Source of the DNA: Actinomyces graevenitzii C83
GTDB taxonomy: Bacteria > Actinomycetota > Actinomycetes > Actinomycetales > Actinomycetaceae
Assembly: GCF_000239695.1 (NCBI RefSeq)
Contig: NZ_JH470338.1
Location: 1-64,000 of the forward strand
Length of the DNA: 64,000 nucleotides
Direction: 5' to 3'
Part shown: positions 1 through 9,478 of the stretch, piece after piece
Numbering within the stretch: the stretch's first letter is position 1
How the letters are laid out: every line of letters begins with the position of its first letter
Translations under genes and position numbers: made by a program
Notes under the pieces: model-generated
The model's database searches: none
What the model was told of the DNA's origin: nothing
What the model saw: only the letters and a program-made list of their open reading frames with translations

Positions 1-402
<402 letters not shown>

Positions 403-580
403 AACAATAACTTGTTGCATCAGCTTTGGTTGGTGTTTGTTTGATGGTGTTTGCGTCCACTGTGCGGTTCACGACCAACACGGCCTCGAATCCTTAATGG
501 GTTTGTGGGTTGGGTTGTTAAGTGGATAATTGTTTCACTGACTTGGGTTTCGCCCTTTTTGTTGGGGTGTTGCTTGTTTG

Positions 581-702
581 GTTGTGTTGGTGGTTTTAGC
601 GAGGGGGTTACACCCAGTATCCTTTCCGAACCTGGAAGTTAAGCCTTTCTGCGCTGATGGTACTGCAACTGGTGGGTTGTGGGAGAGTAGGGCGCTGCCA
701 AC
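581..702 (+). rRNA. rrf: 5S ribosomal RNA
   Basis: The 5S core is recognisable: CCGAACCTGGAAGTTAAG near 626-643 and GGGAGAGTAGG near 681-691. The terminal helix pairs GGTTG (580-584) with CAACC (699-703), which sets the ends to within 2-3 nt. It follows the 23S gene as in a normal rrn operon. Confidence 0.93.
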
Positions 703-714
703 CGTTTCCTTATG

Positions 715-763
715 GTGGTGGGGGTGTTGATCCTTCGGGGTTGGCACCCCCACCACTTTTTTT
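715..763 (+). terminator. rRNA operon terminator 1
   Basis: Twelve-bp GC-rich perfect stem (GTGGTGGGGGTG, 715-726, with CACCCCCACCAC, 745-756), closed by a loop containing CTTCGG, followed by a run of seven T. It lies 12 bp after the 5S gene. Confidence 0.9.
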
Positions 764-816
764 GTTTGTGTTTCGAGCCCCCACCGCTTTTTTTGTGTTT
801 GTGTGGTGGGGTTGTG

Positions 817-847
817 TTTGGGGGGTGGGTTGCCCCCCAAAATTTTT
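817..847 (+). terminator. rRNA operon terminator 2
   Basis: Second intrinsic terminator in tandem. TTTGGGGGG (817-825) pairs with CCCCCCAAA (833-841), then an A/T-rich tail with six T. Tandem terminators are usual after rrn operons. The remaining bases up to 960 hold no gene that I can support. Confidence 0.85.
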
Positions 848-963
848 TGTGCGTTTAGAAGAAGGCAGACACCGGTAAAGGTAGTCAAAGACACGCCTAC
901 GGTTAGATGCCAGACATACTAGAACTGCACCTACCCGGCTAAACTTGATACTAGGTTTATACG

Positions 964-969
964 TATATT
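964..969 (+). promoter_or_regulatory. candidate -10 box for the TPR protein
   Basis: TATATT in an A/T-rich stretch (about 941-980) just upstream of the first protein gene. No clear -35 partner at 16-18 bp; assignment is tentative. Confidence 0.35.
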
Positions 970-992
970 CTCAACTAAACAGGATGGTTTTG

Positions 993-2777
993 ATGGCGCA
1001 ACGCTTTGATGATTCTCGTTCAGGCGGCGATAACCGCAATCAGGGGCGTGGCGGCGACCGCCACGGTGGCGATCGACGTCGTCGAGATGAGGCGCATAAC
1101 CGTTCTGGGGCACGTGACTACCGTAGCGAAGGCCAGCGCGGACACTACCGCAACAATGACGAGCACAGCCGCGACCGTCGTCATGACGGTGAGCGTTATG
1201 GCGAACGATCCAACTCTCGCTACGGAGACCGTCACGAGGGCGGCCGTAACTGGCATGAGGGTGAGCGCCGCGATGAGCGTTCCCGCCGCGAAGGGGAACG
1301 CCGTGACGGGGGCCGTAACTGGCGCGATTCGCGTGATGGTGAGCGTCGCGAAGGCCGCAGCTGGCGTGATGGGGACCGTCGTCGTGATGGTGAGCGCCGC
1401 GAAGATCGCCCGCGCCGTGAAGAAGGCCGCCGTGAAGAGCGCAATTGGGGCGATCGTCCCCGCCGCGACGAGCGTGGCTGGGAAGAGCGCGGTCACGAGC
1501 GTCGTCGTGATGGTGAGCGCCGTGATGAGCGTAACTGGCACGAAGGTGAGCGTCGCGAAGATCGCCCTCGTCGTGAGGGAGACCGTCGTGATGAGCGTCC
1601 GCGCCGCGACGGCGAACGCTCCGATTTCCGTCGTGGCCAGGGCCGTGGCGGCAGCCGTAACGGCCGCTTTGACCGTGACCGCCTGCGCGGAGAACGCCGC
1701 AACTCGCGTCCGCCCCAGCGTAACCGTGTGCCCGAGCCGGAGTTGCCTGAAGACGTTAGCGCCAAGGACCTAGAAAGCCCCGCCCGTATGGCGCTGCGTG
1801 CGCTTAGCCGCCTCAACGCCGAAAACATTGCCCGTCACCTCGTGATGACCCAGCGTCTGCTAGACACCGATCCGGAAGTGGCTTACGCCCACGCCCGCTA
1901 CGCCGCCTCGCACGCTGGCCGTATCGCTATTGTGCGTGAAGCTGCCGGTATCGCCGCCTACGTGGCCGGGCTGTATTCAGAGGCGCTGCGTGAACTGCGC
2001 GCGGCCCGTCGCCTCAGCGGCATGGACACCATGTACCGCGCCATGGAAGTTGACTGTGAACGCGCCCTGGGCCGCCCTGACGCCGCATTGCGCTCAGCCC
2101 AGAACGCCCTACAGCTAGACCTGGAAGATGACGAACGCGCTGAGCTGGCCATCGTGGTCACCGGCATTTACCACGACCAGGGCAATGACGAGCTGGCCCT
2201 GATCACCATTGAGGACGCCATTCGTAAGGCTCCCAAGGACACTGAGATCCTGCGTCGCCTGCACTCCGTGCGCGCTGACCGCCTAGAAGACCTAGGCCGG
2301 GTGCGTGAAGCCGAGGCTATTCGTGAGCGCATTTACGTGCCCGAAGAGCCCGAAGTTGAGCTATACGACATTGAGGAAGAATCTGCCCCCGAACTGGCTG
2401 AAATTGCTCGCCAGCTAGAAGAGCAGAGCCAGGCTGAGGCTGCTGAGCGTCGTCGTGAGGCTGAGGAGCTAGAGGCCGCCCGCCAGGAGGGTTCCGCCGA
2501 CGGCGCCGCTGCCGACGACGCCGCTGCTGACGGCATCGAGGGTGCTGACGGCGCCGAGGATGCAGATGGCGCCGCTGCGGATAGCGAGAGTGCGGACTCT
2601 GCTGTGGGTGGTGAGACCGACGACGTCGTAGACACCGTCCAGGACGGGGCGGATGAGGACGCTACTGCTGAGGAGAGCGAGCCCGAGGCAGCTGAAGCAG
2701 CTGGCAACGCTGAAGGCGACGACGTCGACCCTATTGCCGCCGAGGTAGAGGACGTAATCGAAGGACGTAGCAAATGA
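993..2777 (+). CDS. TPR-like protein with Arg/Asp-rich N-tail and acidic C-tail
   Basis: 594 aa in three parts. Residues ~5-245 are extremely rich in R, D, E, G and N, with degenerate repeats such as RRDGERR and RNWHEGERR. Residues ~260-450 are an Ala/Leu helical region reading like tetratricopeptide repeats (PEVAYAHARYAASHAGR, REAAGIAAYVAGLYSEALRE). Residues ~455-594 are an Ala/Glu/Asp tail. It matches in position the TPR protein Rv1691 of mycobacteria, at the head of the HAD-tlyA-ppnK-recN cluster. The ATG at 993 is preferred because AGGA at 981-984 lies 8 nt upstream; ATG 984 is an alternative. Its stop overlaps the next start (ATGA), so the two are translationally coupled. Function is unknown; the basic disordered head suggests RNA or nucleic acid contact (inference). 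Confidence 0.85.
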   Translation: MAQRFDDSRSGGDNRNQGRGGDRHGGDRRRRDEAHNRSGARDYRSEGQRGHYRNNDEHSRDRRHDGERYGERSNSRYGDRHEGGRNWHEGERRDERSRREGERRDGGRNWRDSRDGERREGRSWRDGDRRRDGERREDRPRREEGRREERNWGDRPRRDERGWEERGHERRRDGERRDERNWHEGERREDRPRREGDRRDERPRRDGERSDFRRGQGRGGSRNGRFDRDRLRGERRNSRPPQRNRVPEPELPEDVSAKDLESPARMALRALSRLNAENIARHLVMTQRLLDTDPEVAYAHARYAASHAGRIAIVREAAGIAAYVAGLYSEALRELRAARRLSGMDTMYRAMEVDCERALGRPDAALRSAQNALQLDLEDDERAELAIVVTGIYHDQGNDELALITIEDAIRKAPKDTEILRRLHSVRADRLEDLGRVREAEAIRERIYVPEEPEVELYDIEEESAPELAEIARQLEEQSQAEAAERRREAEELEAARQEGSADGAAADDAAADGIEGADGAEDADGAAADSESADSAVGGETDDVVDTVQDGADEDATAEESEPEAAEAAGNAEGDDVDPIAAEVEDVIEGRSK

Positions 2778-3820
2778 GCGCCACCCTGCTGGGCACCACC
2801 AAGCCGCTAGTTGAAGAATTTGAACTTGCCCTGCTGGACCTAGACGGGGTGTGCTACTCCGGCGCCGACCCGGTTGTACACGCCGCTGACTCAGTCATGG
2901 CCGCCAAAGGCCAGGGGCTACGCACCTGCTTCGTCACCAACAACGCCTCACGCACCCCCGCCCAGGTGGTAGCTAAACTTGCCGGCTTTGGCATTGAGGC
3001 AGATGAGCAGCAGATCTACACCGCCGCCATGGACGCGGTGGCGCTGCTAGCTGAGCACGTGCCGGCCCCCGCAACCGTGCTGGTAGTCGGTGGTGCCGGG
3101 GTGGAGCAGGCCCTAACTGAGGCCGGTTACACCACCACCCGCAGCGCCCTAGATAACCCGGTGGCAGTGGTACAGGGCTATGACCCCAGTGTTGACTGGG
3201 CGGCCATGAGTGAAGCCGCCTACGCCATCACCAACGGGGCCCTGCACGTGGCCACCAACCTGGACTCCACCTTGCCCACCGAGCGCGGCTTTGCGCTAGG
3301 TAACGGCTCGCTAGTGGCCGCAGTAGTGCACGCCACCGAACGCCAGCCGCTAGCTGCCGGTAAGCCTTTTGCTGGTATCTACACGCGCGCCATTGCCCGC
3401 TCAGGCGGTGGCAAAGCCATCGCGGTAGGCGACCGGCTAAACACCGACCACGCCGGAGCACGCCAATCCTCACTACCCTCGCTGCACGTACTTACCGGTG
3501 TGGCCAGCGCGCGCGACGTGCTGCTAGCCCCGCCCCAGTACCGGCCCACCTTCCTGCACACTGACCTGCGCGGTTTGCTTGAGCCTGCGCCGGCGCCCCA
3601 ACGCGTCGACGACGGCTGGCTGGTGGGTGACGCCGTCGCCAAGGTAGAAAACGGCGCCGTAACCCTAAGCTTTGACGGTAAAAACGTTGAGCTGGGCGGC
3701 CAGAGCGTAACTTTGAGCCTAAACGCCTACCGGGCCGCCGCCGTGGCCGCCTGGGACCTGGCTGATCAGGGCCAAACCCTAAGCAACCTGCCAGATATCA
3801 CGGTTGCAGAAGCGCGTTAA
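2774..3820 (+). CDS. HAD-superfamily hydrolase, NagD/phosphoglycolate phosphatase-like
   Basis: 348 aa. HAD motif I is ALLDLDGVCYSG (nucleophile Asp22, acid/base Asp24), motif II is FVTNNASRTP (~res 55), the motif III lysine is in AAGKPFAGIY (~res 195), and motif IV is AVGDRLNTD (~res 218). This is the CII-cap NagD-like layout, expected to hydrolyse a small phosphorylated metabolite in the cytoplasm; substrate not inferable. It overlaps the upstream TPR gene by 4 bp and ends in TAATG overlapping tlyA by one base, so it sits in a tight operon. It is the positional equivalent of Mtb Rv1692. Confidence 0.9.
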   Translation: MSATLLGTTKPLVEEFELALLDLDGVCYSGADPVVHAADSVMAAKGQGLRTCFVTNNASRTPAQVVAKLAGFGIEADEQQIYTAAMDAVALLAEHVPAPATVLVVGGAGVEQALTEAGYTTTRSALDNPVAVVQGYDPSVDWAAMSEAAYAITNGALHVATNLDSTLPTERGFALGNGSLVAAVVHATERQPLAAGKPFAGIYTRAIARSGGGKAIAVGDRLNTDHAGARQSSLPSLHVLTGVASARDVLLAPPQYRPTFLHTDLRGLLEPAPAPQRVDDGWLVGDAVAKVENGAVTLSFDGKNVELGGQSVTLSLNAYRAAAVAAWDLADQGQTLSNLPDITVAEAR

Positions 3821-4674
3821 TGGCTAGGCTGACCCGCTTAGACACCGAGCTGGTACGCCGCCAGCTAGCACCTTCACGTAACCAGGCTGCCGCGCTTATC
3901 AGTGATGGCAAAGTGAAAGTTGACGGTCAGGTAGTTACCAAACCCGCCCGGCAGGTCAACCCGGCACAAGCCATTTTGGTAAGCCAAGACCAGGGGCCTA
4001 ACTATGTTTCGCGTGGCGCCCACAAACTAGCTGGCGCCCTAGACATTCTGGCCCAGCGCGGGATTGAGGCCACGGTTGCCGGGCGCCAATGCCTTGATGC
4101 GGGCGCCTCCACCGGGGGCTTTACTGACGTTTTGCTGCGGCGTGGGGCGGCCCGGGTTACCGCCGCTGACGTGGGCTATGGGCAGCTGGCCTGGTCGCTA
4201 CAAAGCGATCCGCGCGTAAACGTCATGGACCGTACCAATGTGCGCACCCTGGCAGCCGGGGATATCACTCCTGCCCCCACCCTGGTGGTTTCGGATCTGT
4301 CTTTTATCTCCCTGACCCTGGTACTGCCGGCACTGGTGGCAGTGGCCGCCGCCGCCGCTGACTTCCTGCTAATGGTTAAGCCCCAGTTTGAGGTAGGTAA
4401 AGAACTTATCGGACATGGTGGGGTGGTGCGTGACGTGCGCCTACACGCCCAGGCCATCACCAAGGTGGCCACCTGCGCGTTAGAGCTAGGTTTAAGCATT
4501 GAGGCCGTGGCTCCCTCACCCCTGCCCGGGCCAGCCGGAAACGTCGAGTACTTCCTGTATATGCACGCTGGCGCTGAAAGCTCCTTGACCGCCGATGACT
4601 TACAAGCTGAGATAGAAGCAGCCATAATTTCAGGTCCGGCTGGAAAAGGCGCGAAGGCTAAACTTCGCCGCTAA
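3820..4674 (+). CDS. tlyA: TlyA-family 2'-O-ribose rRNA methyltransferase
   Basis: 284 aa, full length for TlyA. An N-terminal S4 RNA-binding domain (res ~1-60, with LVRRQLAPSRNQAAALI) is followed by an FtsJ-like SAM methyltransferase: motif I CLDAGASTGGFTDVLL (~res 91-106), acidic loop AADVGYG, VSDLSFISLTLVLPAL (~res 150), and MVKPQFEVGKE. These supply the K-D-K-E type catalytic set of the family. Characterised TlyA proteins methylate 16S C1409 and 23S C1920 (E. coli numbering), and their loss gives capreomycin resistance. The start overlaps the HAD gene stop (TAATG). Confidence 0.95.
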   Translation: MARLTRLDTELVRRQLAPSRNQAAALISDGKVKVDGQVVTKPARQVNPAQAILVSQDQGPNYVSRGAHKLAGALDILAQRGIEATVAGRQCLDAGASTGGFTDVLLRRGAARVTAADVGYGQLAWSLQSDPRVNVMDRTNVRTLAAGDITPAPTLVVSDLSFISLTLVLPALVAVAAAAADFLLMVKPQFEVGKELIGHGGVVRDVRLHAQAITKVATCALELGLSIEAVAPSPLPGPAGNVEYFLYMHAGAESSLTADDLQAEIEAAIISGPAGKGAKAKLRR

Positions 4675-4696
4675 GCCAAGATAGGGGAGGAAGATT

Positions 4697-5587
4697 TTGG
4701 CCGCTGCGCGCACAACCTCACCGCGTAGAGTTTTGGTGCTCGAAATGAATCGAGCCCTACCCCCATCAACTATTCGCAGCCCGCGTGAACCCTCTAGCTC
4801 GCAGCTAGACACTGTCTCTAAGGCTTTGGTTAAACATGGGGTGCAGGTGCTGCGCAAACGCAGCCAAGCTAAACAGGCCCAAGCCATTGTGGTGCTGGGC
4901 GGCGACGGCACTATCTTGTCTGCCGCCGAGATTGCGCGCGAATACGATATTCCGCTGCTGGGTATTAACACGGGTCACGTAGGTTTCTTGGCTCAAGCTG
5001 AGCCCGCTGAAATGCTTGACGCCATTGAATCTCTATCTGAAGGTGACTACACGGTAGAGCCACGCATGACCCTGGCAGTATCTGTGCGCCAACCCAACGG
5101 GGACATCAGCCACGGCTGGGCCCTTAATGAGGCAGCCTTGGAGCGTCGCGACCGGGCGCATATGGCCGAAATTTCTTTAGGTATTGATGGTCACGCCGTC
5201 TCCTCATTTGGCTGTGACGGCCTGATTACTGCCACCCCTACCGGCTCAACCGCCTACGCTTTTAGCTGTGGCGGGCCGGTGATGTGGCCAGACACCCAAG
5301 CCATGCTGGTGGTGCCGGTGGCTGCCCATGCGCTGTTTACCCGGCCCCTAGTAATTGGTCCGCATTCACGCCTGGAAGTGCAGGTACAGTGGTGCGGCGA
5401 TTATCCTTGTGAAATCTGGTGCGACGGACGCCGTTCCATACCGGCTCCGGCTGGCTCAACAGTGAGTGTGAGTGTGGCGCAGCGCCCAGTGAAACTGATC
5501 CGTATTGGCCAGATGCCCTTCTCGGCGCGTCTGGTAGCTAAATTCGAGCTGCCCGTACGCGGCTGGCGTGAATCTAAGAGTCATTAA
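4697..5587 (+). CDS. ppnK: NAD kinase
   Basis: 296 aa. It phosphorylates NAD+ to NADP+ in the cytoplasm. The GGDGT motif is in VVLGGDGTIL (~res 66-74), the conserved NE is in ALNEAALERR (~res 141), and the substrate loop is DGLITATPTGSTAYAFSCGG (~res 176-195). A TTG start is chosen because GGGGAGG (4684-4690) sits 6 nt before it and no in-frame ATG lies before the conserved core. It overlaps recN by one base (TAATG). Order tlyA-ppnK-recN is conserved in Actinobacteria. Confidence 0.95.
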   Translation: MAAARTTSPRRVLVLEMNRALPPSTIRSPREPSSSQLDTVSKALVKHGVQVLRKRSQAKQAQAIVVLGGDGTILSAAEIAREYDIPLLGINTGHVGFLAQAEPAEMLDAIESLSEGDYTVEPRMTLAVSVRQPNGDISHGWALNEAALERRDRAHMAEISLGIDGHAVSSFGCDGLITATPTGSTAYAFSCGGPVMWPDTQAMLVVPVAAHALFTRPLVIGPHSRLEVQVQWCGDYPCEIWCDGRRSIPAPAGSTVSVSVAQRPVKLIRIGQMPFSARLVAKFELPVRGWRESKSH

Positions 5588-7323
5588 TGATTGAAACTAT
5601 TTCCATAGAAAACCTTGGTGTTATCGCCCAAGCTGAGCTGCCGTTAGGTCCGGGACTAACCGCCCTAACCGGTGAAACTGGTGCCGGTAAAACCATGGTG
5701 CTCACCTCCCTGAAACTACTGTTGGGAAGCAAAGCTGACCCGGCGATTGTGCGCGCAGGCACCCAGCGCTGCGTGGTTGAGGGAGCCTTTGCTTTAGAAG
5801 AAGACGCCAAATGCATCCAAATCGCCCAAGAAGCCGGCTGCGAAATTGAAGACGACCTGCTGCTAGCCTCCCGGGTGGTGCCCGCAACTGGCCGCTCGCG
5901 CGCACACCTAGGGGGCCGGGCCGTACCCGCCTCAGTGCTTGGCCAGGTGGGTAGTCGTTTAGTGTCTATCCACGGGCAAGCTGACCAGCTGCGCCTGCGC
6001 ACTGCCGCCGCCCAACGCCGCGCCCTGGACGCCGTCGGAGGTAGCGAACACGAGCAACTATGCCGCCAATACAGCACCTGCTACCGGGCTTGGAATCAGG
6101 CCCGCCAAGATCTAGAAACCTGGCGTGAACAGGCCTTGGCGCGCGAAGGCGAAATTGCTGGCCTGCGCCACGCCCTTGAACAACTAGAAGCCCTAGACCC
6201 CAAGCCGGGGGAGGACCAGGCCCTAGCCGAAGAAGCCGGCCGCCTAGAAAACCTAGACCTGCTGCGTAGTGGGGCCGCTGAGGCCGCTAGTGCCATTAGT
6301 GGAGATGAGCTTAACGACGACGTCGCTAACGTTATCGCGTTAGTTTCTGTGGCACGCCGCGCCCTAGAAAACGCTGCCGACCACGACCCGCGCCTAGCTG
6401 CCCTAATGCCCCGACTTAACGAAGTGGCGGCGCTGACCAGTGACCTAGCCATGGAGCTAACCGACTACCTATCTGACCTAGACGCCGACCCTGACCGCCT
6501 AGCCTGGGTACATGAGCGGCGCGAACAGCTACGGCGCGGCTGCCTAGAAATCGGCGGGCTGGGCCAAGTATTTACCAATGTTGATGAGCTACTAGCTTTT
6601 GGCCAGCACTCCGCCGCCCGTCTAGCCCAACTAGATGGGCCGCTAGATCGCGAAACAGAACTAGCAGCTGAAGTTGAGCGCACCGGCAAAGAACTAAAAG
6701 CTGTTGCCAAACGCCTAAGCCAAGCCCGCACCAAACTCGCCAAGCTGTTAAGCCAACAGGTCAGCGCCGAGCTGGAGGGTTTAATGATGCGTGGGGCTAA
6801 GCTGCAAGTGAGGCTTAACCCGCTAGAACAGCCCGGCCCTACCGGCATGGAAGAAGTAGAGCTACTGCTACGCGCTCACCCAGGTGCGGCGGCGCTACCG
6901 CTAGAAAAAGGCGCCAGTGGCGGTGAACTAAGCCGCATCATGCTGGCCCTGGAAGTGGTTCTGGCGCAGCACACCGCCACCAAACGCCACACCTTCGTCT
7001 TTGACGAGATTGACGCCGGCGTTGGTGGGCGCGCCGCTGTAGAAATCGGCCGCCGCCTAGCCGCCCTAGCCCGTCACCATCAGGTGATTGTGGTTACTCA
7101 CCTAGCGCAAGTGGCCGCCTGGGCTCAAACCCAACTGGTTGTAGTCAAACAGGTGGGTCAAGCCAGTAATGAAGCCACAACCACCGCCGTCGAGACCGTA
7201 GAGGGACCCGAGCGGGTGCGTGAACTGGCGCGAATGCTATCAGGACAAAGTGACTCACAAACGGCCTTACGCCACGCCGAGGAGTTACTTGAACAAGCGA
7301 ACATGGCACAATCGAAACTGTGA
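5587..7323 (+). CDS. recN: DNA repair protein RecN
   Basis: 578 aa SMC-like ATPase for double-strand break repair. Walker A is ALTGETGAGKTMVL (~res 25-38), followed by a long central coiled-coil (~res 150-390, rich in LEQLEAL/RLENLDLL heptads). The ABC signature is KGASGGELSRIMLALEVV (~res 440) and Walker B/D-loop is FVFDEIDAGVGGRA (~res 472). The coding end overlaps the steA start by 4 bp. Confidence 0.95.
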   Translation: MIETISIENLGVIAQAELPLGPGLTALTGETGAGKTMVLTSLKLLLGSKADPAIVRAGTQRCVVEGAFALEEDAKCIQIAQEAGCEIEDDLLLASRVVPATGRSRAHLGGRAVPASVLGQVGSRLVSIHGQADQLRLRTAAAQRRALDAVGGSEHEQLCRQYSTCYRAWNQARQDLETWREQALAREGEIAGLRHALEQLEALDPKPGEDQALAEEAGRLENLDLLRSGAAEAASAISGDELNDDVANVIALVSVARRALENAADHDPRLAALMPRLNEVAALTSDLAMELTDYLSDLDADPDRLAWVHERREQLRRGCLEIGGLGQVFTNVDELLAFGQHSAARLAQLDGPLDRETELAAEVERTGKELKAVAKRLSQARTKLAKLLSQQVSAELEGLMMRGAKLQVRLNPLEQPGPTGMEEVELLLRAHPGAAALPLEKGASGGELSRIMLALEVVLAQHTATKRHTFVFDEIDAGVGGRAAVEIGRRLAALARHHQVIVVTHLAQVAAWAQTQLVVVKQVGQASNEATTTAVETVEGPERVRELARMLSGQSDSQTALRHAEELLEQANMAQSKL

Positions 7324-8525
7324 AGCTACCCTTCCGTAAAAATGCAGCGTCCACCGCAGACCTATCGCAGGCTCGAGTGCGGGTAGATACGCGCACCAAA
7401 AATCTAACCAAACGCCTGCAACCGGGCGAAATTGCCGTCATCGACCACGGCGACCTAGACCGGGTAGCCGCCGAAGCCCTGGTGGAATGCCAGGTGCGGG
7501 CAGTTCTTAACGCCTCACCGTCAGTGTCGGGGCGTTACCCCAACCTAGGCCCAGACGTGCTGCTCGACAACGGTATTGTGTTAATTGACGGCCTAGGCCC
7601 AGACATCATGACCCTGCATGAGGGTAGCCAGGTACGTATTGAACAAGACGGCCAGGTTTTCTCCAAATCCGGCAAGCTAATCGCCCAGGGCACGCTGCAA
7701 ACCAAGGAAAGCGTAGCCCAGCTGATGGACCAAGCCCGCCAGGGCTTATCGCATCAGCTGGAAGCTTTCGCCGCCAACACCATGGACTATATGAAGCAGG
7801 AACGTGACCTGCTGCTAAACGACGTGGGTATGCCTGAGCTACGCACCAACTTCTCTGGCAAACATGTGCTGGTAGTGGTGCGTGGCTACAGCTACAAAGA
7901 AGACCTAAAGGCGCTACGCTCCTACATTCGCGAATATCGCCCCATCATCATTGGTGTAGACGGCGGCGCTGACGCGGTTATGGAAATTGGTTTCAAACCC
8001 GACCTGGTAGTTGGGGATATGGACTCAGTTTCCGACAAAGCCCTAAAGAGCGGCGCCGAGATTATCGTGCACGCCTACCGTGACGGGCGCGCCCCCGGCC
8101 TGGCCCGAGTAGAAGAGCTAGGGGTAGAACACACCGTCTTTGCCGCCACCGGCACCAGCGAAGACATCGCCATGCTGATCGCTGATTCTGGCGGCGCCCA
8201 GCTGATCGTAGCGGTGGGCACCCACGTAACCTTGCTGGAATTTTTAGACAAGGGCCGTGAAGGTATGAGCTCCACCTTCCTAACCCGCCTTAAGGTAGGC
8301 TCCAAACTAATTGACGCCAAGGGCGTCTCGCAGATCTACCACACTCGCGTCTCTAACTGGCAAATCATGTTGCTTGCGCTAGCTGGACTACTAGCCATCT
8401 TTGCGGCGCTATACGCTACACCTGCCGGTCAGACCCTATTAGGGCTGTTGGCAGCCGGTATTGATGACATGGTTGATACCGTGCGCTCATGGGTTGGCCT
8501 ACGCCCCACCACCCCCAATATTTAA
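7320..8525 (+). CDS. steA: SteA-like cytokinetic protein with thiamin-pyrophosphokinase-like domain
   Basis: 401 aa, GTG start overlapping the recN stop by 4 bp. The central domain carries TPK-like motifs GVDGGADAVMEIG and KPDLVVGDMDSVSDK (~res 220-245). One hydrophobic segment near the C-terminus (WQIMLLALAGLLAIFAAL, ~res 344-361) anchors it to the membrane with a short tail. SteA is a division-site factor in Corynebacterium glutamicum that works with SteB. The position after recN and before steB is as in Mtb (Rv1697-Rv1698). The domain resembles TPK, but the catalytic role here is unproven. Confidence 0.85.
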   Translation: MKLPFRKNAASTADLSQARVRVDTRTKNLTKRLQPGEIAVIDHGDLDRVAAEALVECQVRAVLNASPSVSGRYPNLGPDVLLDNGIVLIDGLGPDIMTLHEGSQVRIEQDGQVFSKSGKLIAQGTLQTKESVAQLMDQARQGLSHQLEAFAANTMDYMKQERDLLLNDVGMPELRTNFSGKHVLVVVRGYSYKEDLKALRSYIREYRPIIIGVDGGADAVMEIGFKPDLVVGDMDSVSDKALKSGAEIIVHAYRDGRAPGLARVEELGVEHTVFAATGTSEDIAMLIADSGGAQLIVAVGTHVTLLEFLDKGREGMSSTFLTRLKVGSKLIDAKGVSQIYHTRVSNWQIMLLALAGLLAIFAALYATPAGQTLLGLLAAGIDDMVDTVRSWVGLRPTTPNI

Positions 8526-8536
8526 GGACTACTGCC

Positions 8537-9451
8537 ATGATTGACTTTCGCTACCACCTAGTTTCTTTGATCGCGGTGTTCATGGCGCTAGCCGTCGGCG
8601 TGGTGTTGGGGGCCGGTCCCTTGCAGGGCACGCTCGGCAGTGCGCTATCTGACCAGGTCACCCAGCTACGTGCAGACCGCAATAGCCTCTCGCGTAACCT
8701 GGAAACCACCCAGAAAGCCGTCAACGACCGCGACAGCTACATTAGCGCCAGCTCCAAGACCCTACTGGCAGGGTCTTTGTCCGGTCAGCGAGTAGCTGTG
8801 GTGAGCCTACCGGGAGCCAATAGCGACGACGTCGACGCTACCGTAAGCGCCCTGACCAACGCCGGCGCCACCATCAGCGCCCGCGTGAGCCTAACCGACG
8901 CCTGGGTGAGCAAGAGCCGCGAAACTTTCCGCTCCACCTACGCCGCCCAGTTCGCCAGCTACCTGCCCGGCACCGTTAAAGCCGCCAGCGGCAACGAACT
9001 ACTGGGCCAGGGCCTAGCCGTAGCCCTAACCAGCCCCGAATCCCAGGGCTCAAACCTGCAGGATCTACTCACCGCCTCCGAAAACCCCCTGATCAAGGTG
9101 GAAAGCAAGGACGGCGCCGCTGGACGCATTGTGGTGGTAGGCCCGCGCTCGGCTGACCCCAAGAGCGTCAACTCCTCTGAGATTGCAACCCAAAACACCA
9201 ACTGGCTCACCGCTCTGCGTGGCGTCAGCTCCGTGGCCCCCACCGTACTGGAGGGCGCCGCTAGCAGCGACACAGATCTAGTTTCAGCCGCCCGCAGCGC
9301 CGGCACCACCCTAACCACCGTGGACAGTGTGGGCTCAGCACCCGCCGCAGTTACCTCCGCCCTGGCCCTGGCCAACGCCAAGGCAGCCACCAAAGCTGCC
9401 TACGGTTTCGCCGCTAACGCCGACGCCCTCATGCCCGGCGTGGCCAAGTAG
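8537..9451 (+). CDS. steB: SteB/MctB-family membrane-anchored envelope protein
   Basis: 304 aa. The start at ATG 8537 gives the family N-terminus MIDFRYHLVSLIAVFMALAV, including an N-terminal membrane segment followed by an extracytoplasmic coiled-coil and domain; AAGGA at 8524-8528 serves as RBS. The family is known as MctB (Rv1698, linked to copper tolerance or outer-membrane channel claims) and as SteB, partner of SteA in division. Low-complexity Ala/Ser/Thr composition toward the C-terminus. Same orientation as steA, 11 bp downstream. Confidence 0.85.
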   Translation: MIDFRYHLVSLIAVFMALAVGVVLGAGPLQGTLGSALSDQVTQLRADRNSLSRNLETTQKAVNDRDSYISASSKTLLAGSLSGQRVAVVSLPGANSDDVDATVSALTNAGATISARVSLTDAWVSKSRETFRSTYAAQFASYLPGTVKAASGNELLGQGLAVALTSPESQGSNLQDLLTASENPLIKVESKDGAAGRIVVVGPRSADPKSVNSSEIATQNTNWLTALRGVSSVAPTVLEGAASSDTDLVSAARSAGTTLTTVDSVGSAPAAVTSALALANAKAATKAAYGFAANADALMPGVAK

Positions 9452-9478
9452 CAGCCAAGTAAAACAGGAGCTAACCCT

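Noticed and set aside
535..894. Frames over the 5S gene and its terminators
   Set aside because: They overlap an rRNA gene and two strong terminators.
1240..1640. Repetitive sequence resembling a CRISPR array
   Set aside because: The repeats are in-frame, short, degenerate and coding, without regular unique spacers. No cas genes are present.
1006..1828. Several long frames (plus and minus) within the Arg/Asp-rich part of the first gene
   Set aside because: They are periodic by-products of the codon repeats; the products are Ala/Val/Thr or Arg/Ser strings without start signals.
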